Assembly (NCBI GenBank): GCA_021030915.1
Contig: JAGEMR010000205.1
Span: 1-37,112 of the forward strand
Length of the DNA: 37,112 nucleotides
Direction of reading: 5' to 3'
Origin: Astrothelium macrocarpum
Lineage: Eukaryota > Ascomycota > Dothideomycetes > Trypetheliales > Trypetheliaceae
Shown one piece after another: positions 33,896-37,112 of the stretch. The notes below the pieces were generated by a model. That model saw nothing but the letters and a program-made list of their open reading frames with translations. It made no database searches and was not told the DNA's origin. Within the stretch, counting starts at the first letter, position 1; each line of letters begins with the position of its first letter. A program made the translations under genes and the position numbers.

Positions 33896-34737
33896 GCAAA
33901 ATGGTCCGTAAAGGATTCATCCTAATGCAACAGGAAATATTGATACCGAGGCAATTTACCAGTGCTAAAAGACTTATTAGACAAATGAACTTAATAATGC
34001 TTTCGAATTCTTCATAATAATAGTGGTTGAATGAGATGCACGCGGTCCTGCTGCCTATTTGGGTAAGAGCATAAGTTGTAACTCGGCTGATGCGGAAATG
34101 AGCCACCCCCTGTAATGAGCCGCGCAACACCATGTCGTCTCATTAATTCGTTCGTAATTATTTCAATAATAACAGTTAGGATTGGAATTCTGTATATATA
34201 TTGATAAATATAGGTTATGTAAAAGTGTTCACAAATTTTTTTTATTTTGGATCTGATTTAATTGATTTAATCGCATTTTTAATAATAATCTATTTAATAA
34301 TTTATTTAATTTTTTTAATATTCGTAAATTTTTTATTTATATCAATTTTGATAATTTTTTATTTTGATTTATAAATCATTTATTTTAATTAAAATTTTAA
34401 TTATTTATTTTGATTTTTTAATATTATATATTTCATAATTATTTTTTTTAATATTTTATTTATTTGATGAAATAAATATTATATATTTCGATTTATTTTA
34501 ATAATTTTTTTAATAATATATATAATATTTTGAAATTATTATTTATTCTGAAATATTTTAAAAATAAATAAATAATTAGATCGAATATATTTATATTATG
34601 AAAGAATAATATTTTCGGCAGATAAAATAGATATATTAAAAATAAATGATAAATTATATGAAATATCAAAATTTAATAATATCAGATTTATTATTTTTCA
34701 TTTAATTCTAATATTTTATTTAATAAAATTTTTCTGA
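33896..34737. other. 3' flank of GH3 gene passing into AT-rich island
   Basis: Normal composition continues to about 34140, then falls abruptly to almost pure A/T up to the transposon end at 34740. No gene is seen. The AT-rich stretch is presumably an older degraded repeat that served as target for the element. Confidence 0.55.
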
Positions 34738-34739
34738 TA

Positions 34740-34801
34740 ACGTATTCCACAAGCGAGTGGAACATACAAGCGAGTGGAACACGAACACCAAAAAATTTAC
34801 C
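34740..34801 (+). repeat. Left TIR with duplicated 16-bp motif
   Basis: ACAAGCGAGTGGAACA occurs at 34749-34764 and again at 34766-34781, a 17-bp period. The right TIR (36543-36604) is the inverse complement with one mismatch. Confidence 0.9.
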
Positions 34802-35084
34802 CCACATACTTCAACGCGTAATATCTCAATACAACAACATGCAAATATTTCCAAAAGAATTTCGAATATAGTTTACAATTCAAATTATCGAATGAAATCA
34901 ATTTGATATGAAAAAAGACGCGATTACGATATATGTTATTTGTCGCATAATCGTATACCGAAGATTTCAAGGGATATAATTTAGAATCGATACACAACCC
35001 AATTCTTTGAAATTTATAAAGATAGAAGAGGATACAATTATATATTATATATTCGATTTTGATATATGAGGATTTTTTTCTATT

Positions 35085-36510
35085 TATGCCCGAATCCGAG
35101 ATATTGCAGATTTATTATTCGTTGTAAAAGATGGAAAGAAAATTGGAAAAAATTGGTCTGTAAATTTTATCAAACGAAGAGACGAATTCAAAATGAAATT
35201 TAATCGAAAATTTGACTATCAAAGATATTTATATGAAAATTATGATATAATCGAAAATTAATTTGATTTGATATAAAATATCAAAATGAAATATGGTATA
35301 TTGGATAAAAATATTTGGAATTTTGATGAAAATGATTTTATAATGGGAATTATTTTAAATGTTTCAAAGGTTATTATTGGTTCAGAAAGACGTCATAAAT
35401 CAAAATAGATTTAATCGGATAATCGTGAATGGATTTCGGTGATTTTAAATGTCAGTGAAATAAATCGAATAATTCCACCTTTCATTATTTTTTAAAATAA
35501 AATATATCAAAATTTTTGATATGATGAGAATTAATTATTATTTTAATGACGAATTATAATTTCTAAGAATGATTGAATAATAAATGAATTTAGAATTGAA
35601 TGGATTAAATATTTTGATATATATATAAAGAAAGAGATTATTGGTGTATATCATTTATTAATTCTGGATGGATATAAGAATCATAATTTCACAAAATTTG
35701 AAAATTTTTATAAAAAGAATAAAATAATAATTCTTTATATATCATCATATTCATCATATTTTTATAATTATTAAATGTGAATTATTTTTCGTTTTTAAAA
35801 AAGACGTATTTCTGTCAGATCAAAATTTTGATACGTAATCAAATTAATCATATCATAAAAACAGAATTTTTATCAGTTTTTATTAATATTTTTAAAATAT
35901 CGATTATAAAGAATCAGATTTTAGAAGATTTTAAAGATACTAATTTTATTTCTTTTAATTTATAAAAGATATTAAATAAATTGGATATATGATTAAATAT
36001 TCCATTAGAATCTTTTTTATAAAAAATATTTTAGAAATCTAAAATACCGAAAAATATCAAAAAATTCGAATTTCAGTTTATATTAATCTTTAAAAAATTT
36101 ATAGATTTTTAAAAAAATTCGTTAATTAGATTTATTAAAATATTGGAAATTTTTATTAAAAATGCGTATATGATGGTATATTAATTTGAGATTATGAAGG
36201 TACGAATTTAAGAATTTGAAATAATAAATATAGTCCATATAAAACGTAAAATATACAAAAAAAAATATTTATAAATAAATGGAATTTTAAATAAAAAAAA
36301 AATCCAAAAATTAGATGTCACAAAAATTAATTATGCGAAATCTAGACGTTTAAATATTGATTATAGTGATGGAGTAGAAAGTAGTATCATACGTTAAAGG
36401 CGCTGTGAAAACTGCGGAAAGATTGGATACAATATCAGAACATACGAAAATGATAAAAAAGAAGATTCTAAATCAGATGCAAATAATACAGATAGAATTT
36501 TTGATAATAA
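35085..36510 (+). pseudogene. Broken Fot1/pogo DDE transposase (second element)
   Basis: Recognisable blocks in order: a CENP-B-type helix-turn-helix (IRDIADLL, GKNWSVNFIKRRDEF, FNRKFDYQR) from about 35093, then the first catalytic block (KYGILDKNIWNFDENDFIMG, IIGSERRHKSK, REWISVI, IIPPFIIF) at about 35288-35490. The second catalytic Asp follows (YHLLILDGYKNH, about 35650), then NVNYFSFLKKTYFCQIKILI at 35777-35835 and onward. A C-terminal zinc-knuckle relic RRCENCGKIGYN lies near 36398-36440. The third catalytic Asp position is Asn (LNVN for family LDVG), and zinc-knuckle residues appear as Tyr. Several in-frame stops and at least one phase change before 35777 make it non-functional. The N-terminal 100 residues upstream of 35085 are not readable. 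Confidence 0.87.
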
Positions 36511-36542
36511 TGTTGAATAATTGATAGTTTTCTGATTGAAGT

Positions 36543-36604
36543 GGTAACTTTTTTGGTGTTCGTGTTCCACTCGCTTGTATGTTCCACTCGCTTGTGGAAT
36601 ACGT
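36543..36604 (-). repeat. Right TIR of second Fot1/pogo element
   Basis: Inverse complement of 34740-34801 with a single difference, containing the same duplicated 16-bp motif. It is followed by the TA target duplication at 36605-36606. Confidence 0.9.
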
Positions 36605-36606
36605 TA

Positions 36607-37112
36607 TATGAAATTATAATAATAAATAAAATATTCTTTTTTGATAATAATAATATCATTCAAATGAATAAGAATTTTGATATAATTATAATAATATATT
36701 TTGATAAAATCAAAATTATATAAATTTAATGATTAAATAATATGAAATATATAAAAAAATAAAAATATTAATTCGATTTTAAATTGAATTTTATAAATAT
36801 AAAAAAATTCTAAATTGATATGATTATTATGATTATCAAAAATTAATAATTTATATCCATTATTATTAGAATATATTTATAAATTAAATATATATATTAA
36901 TTAATTAAATTTTATTTTATTTGATATTTAATCATTTAATAAAATAATATAATATCAATTAAATAATTTATTTAAAATGAATTAATTTATTTGAAAATAT
37001 TTTTTTTAAAAATAATAAACGGATTAATATATTTATTAAATGAATTAATAATTTTAATAATAATAATTATTTTTCGATTTTATGATATTTTTTTATGAAT
37101 TTATTTTTTAAA
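36607..37112. other. AT-rich sequence to window end
   Basis: About 500 bp of nearly pure A/T sequence downstream of the transposon. No coding, inverted-repeat or tandem structure is clear enough to name. Confidence 0.5.

Larger units (their letters stand above)
34740..36604 (+). mobile_element. Second Fot1/pogo-type transposon, RIP-degraded
   Basis: This 1865-bp element begins ACGTATTCCACAAGCG and ends with its inverse complement. It is flanked by TA at 34738-34739 and 36605-36606. The 62-bp terminal inverted repeats differ at one position. A decayed plus-strand transposase lies between them. Terminal sequence and transposase subgroup differ from the element at 15234-17400, so this is a separate family. 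Confidence 0.9.
34140..37112. repeat. Second RIP-like AT-rich island (continues past window end)
   Basis: Many 60-bp lines here hold fewer than ten G or C. The only well-defined unit is the Fot1/pogo element at 34740-36604. Its flanks (34140-34737 and 36607-37112) are equally AT-rich, are without readable coding, and run off the window. Confidence 0.7.

Noticed and set aside
1..37112. CRISPR arrays, rRNA or tRNA genes
   Set aside because: No regularly spaced repeats of that type were seen, and I recognised no tRNA or rRNA signature by eye; a covariance-model scan would be needed to exclude small RNAs.

Overview
The window reads as nuclear DNA of a filamentous ascomycete (Pezizomycotina). The genes are interrupted by short introns (about 46-98 nt) with GT donors, CTAAC/CTGAC branch points and AG acceptors. 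The families are typical of such fungi: STAND/NACHT proteins, a DUF7924 protein, a secreted GH3 glucosidase and a large EGF-like membrane protein. GC-balanced gene blocks alternate abruptly with extremely AT-rich blocks full of broken transposons, as in genomes shaped by repeat-induced point mutation (RIP). The class cannot be fixed from sequence alone; Leotiomycetes is a guess.

Layout. 1-1.26 kb: 3' part or all of a DUF7924 (PD-(D/E)XK-like) protein. 2.33-4.88 kb: a three-exon gene with a STAND-type N-terminal domain, a Cys-rich block and ankyrin repeats. 6.07-7.34 kb: a three-exon SAM-dependent O-methyltransferase with one GC-AG intron. 7.84-9.90 kb (minus): a two-exon multi-pass membrane protein with a glycosylated loop. 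11.5-14.9 kb (minus): a 989-residue NACHT STAND protein whose single intron is 400 nt. 15.2-21.5 kb: a transposon island in which a Fot1/pogo-type element (15234-17400) sits inside the left terminal inverted repeat of a larger long-TIR element (15221-21485). 22.46-25.49 kb (minus): a 1010-residue single-pass membrane protein with an EGF-like module. 25.5-28.4 kb: a gene-poor intergenic region. 28.37-29.92 kb: a disordered Ser/Pro-rich protein. 31.07-33.90 kb: a four-exon secreted GH3 beta-glucosidase. From about 34.14 kb to the window end: a second AT-rich island holding another Fot1/pogo-type element (34740-36604).

How the genes fit together. No operon or obvious biosynthetic cluster is present; the methyltransferase has no polyketide synthase, NRPS or oxidoreductase neighbour here. 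Two genes with NLR-like architecture lie within 13 kb, and the NACHT gene starts about 340 bp from a transposon island, a setting common for fast-evolving fungal NLR-like genes. The transposons are inactive: reading frames carry many stops, and catalytic Asp codons have become Asn. Their termini are well preserved, so exact ends, TA duplications and paired 17-bp-spaced subterminal repeats can be read directly.

All exon structures were deduced by eye from splice signals, frame continuity and family resemblance. Exon lengths sum to multiples of three in every spliced gene.
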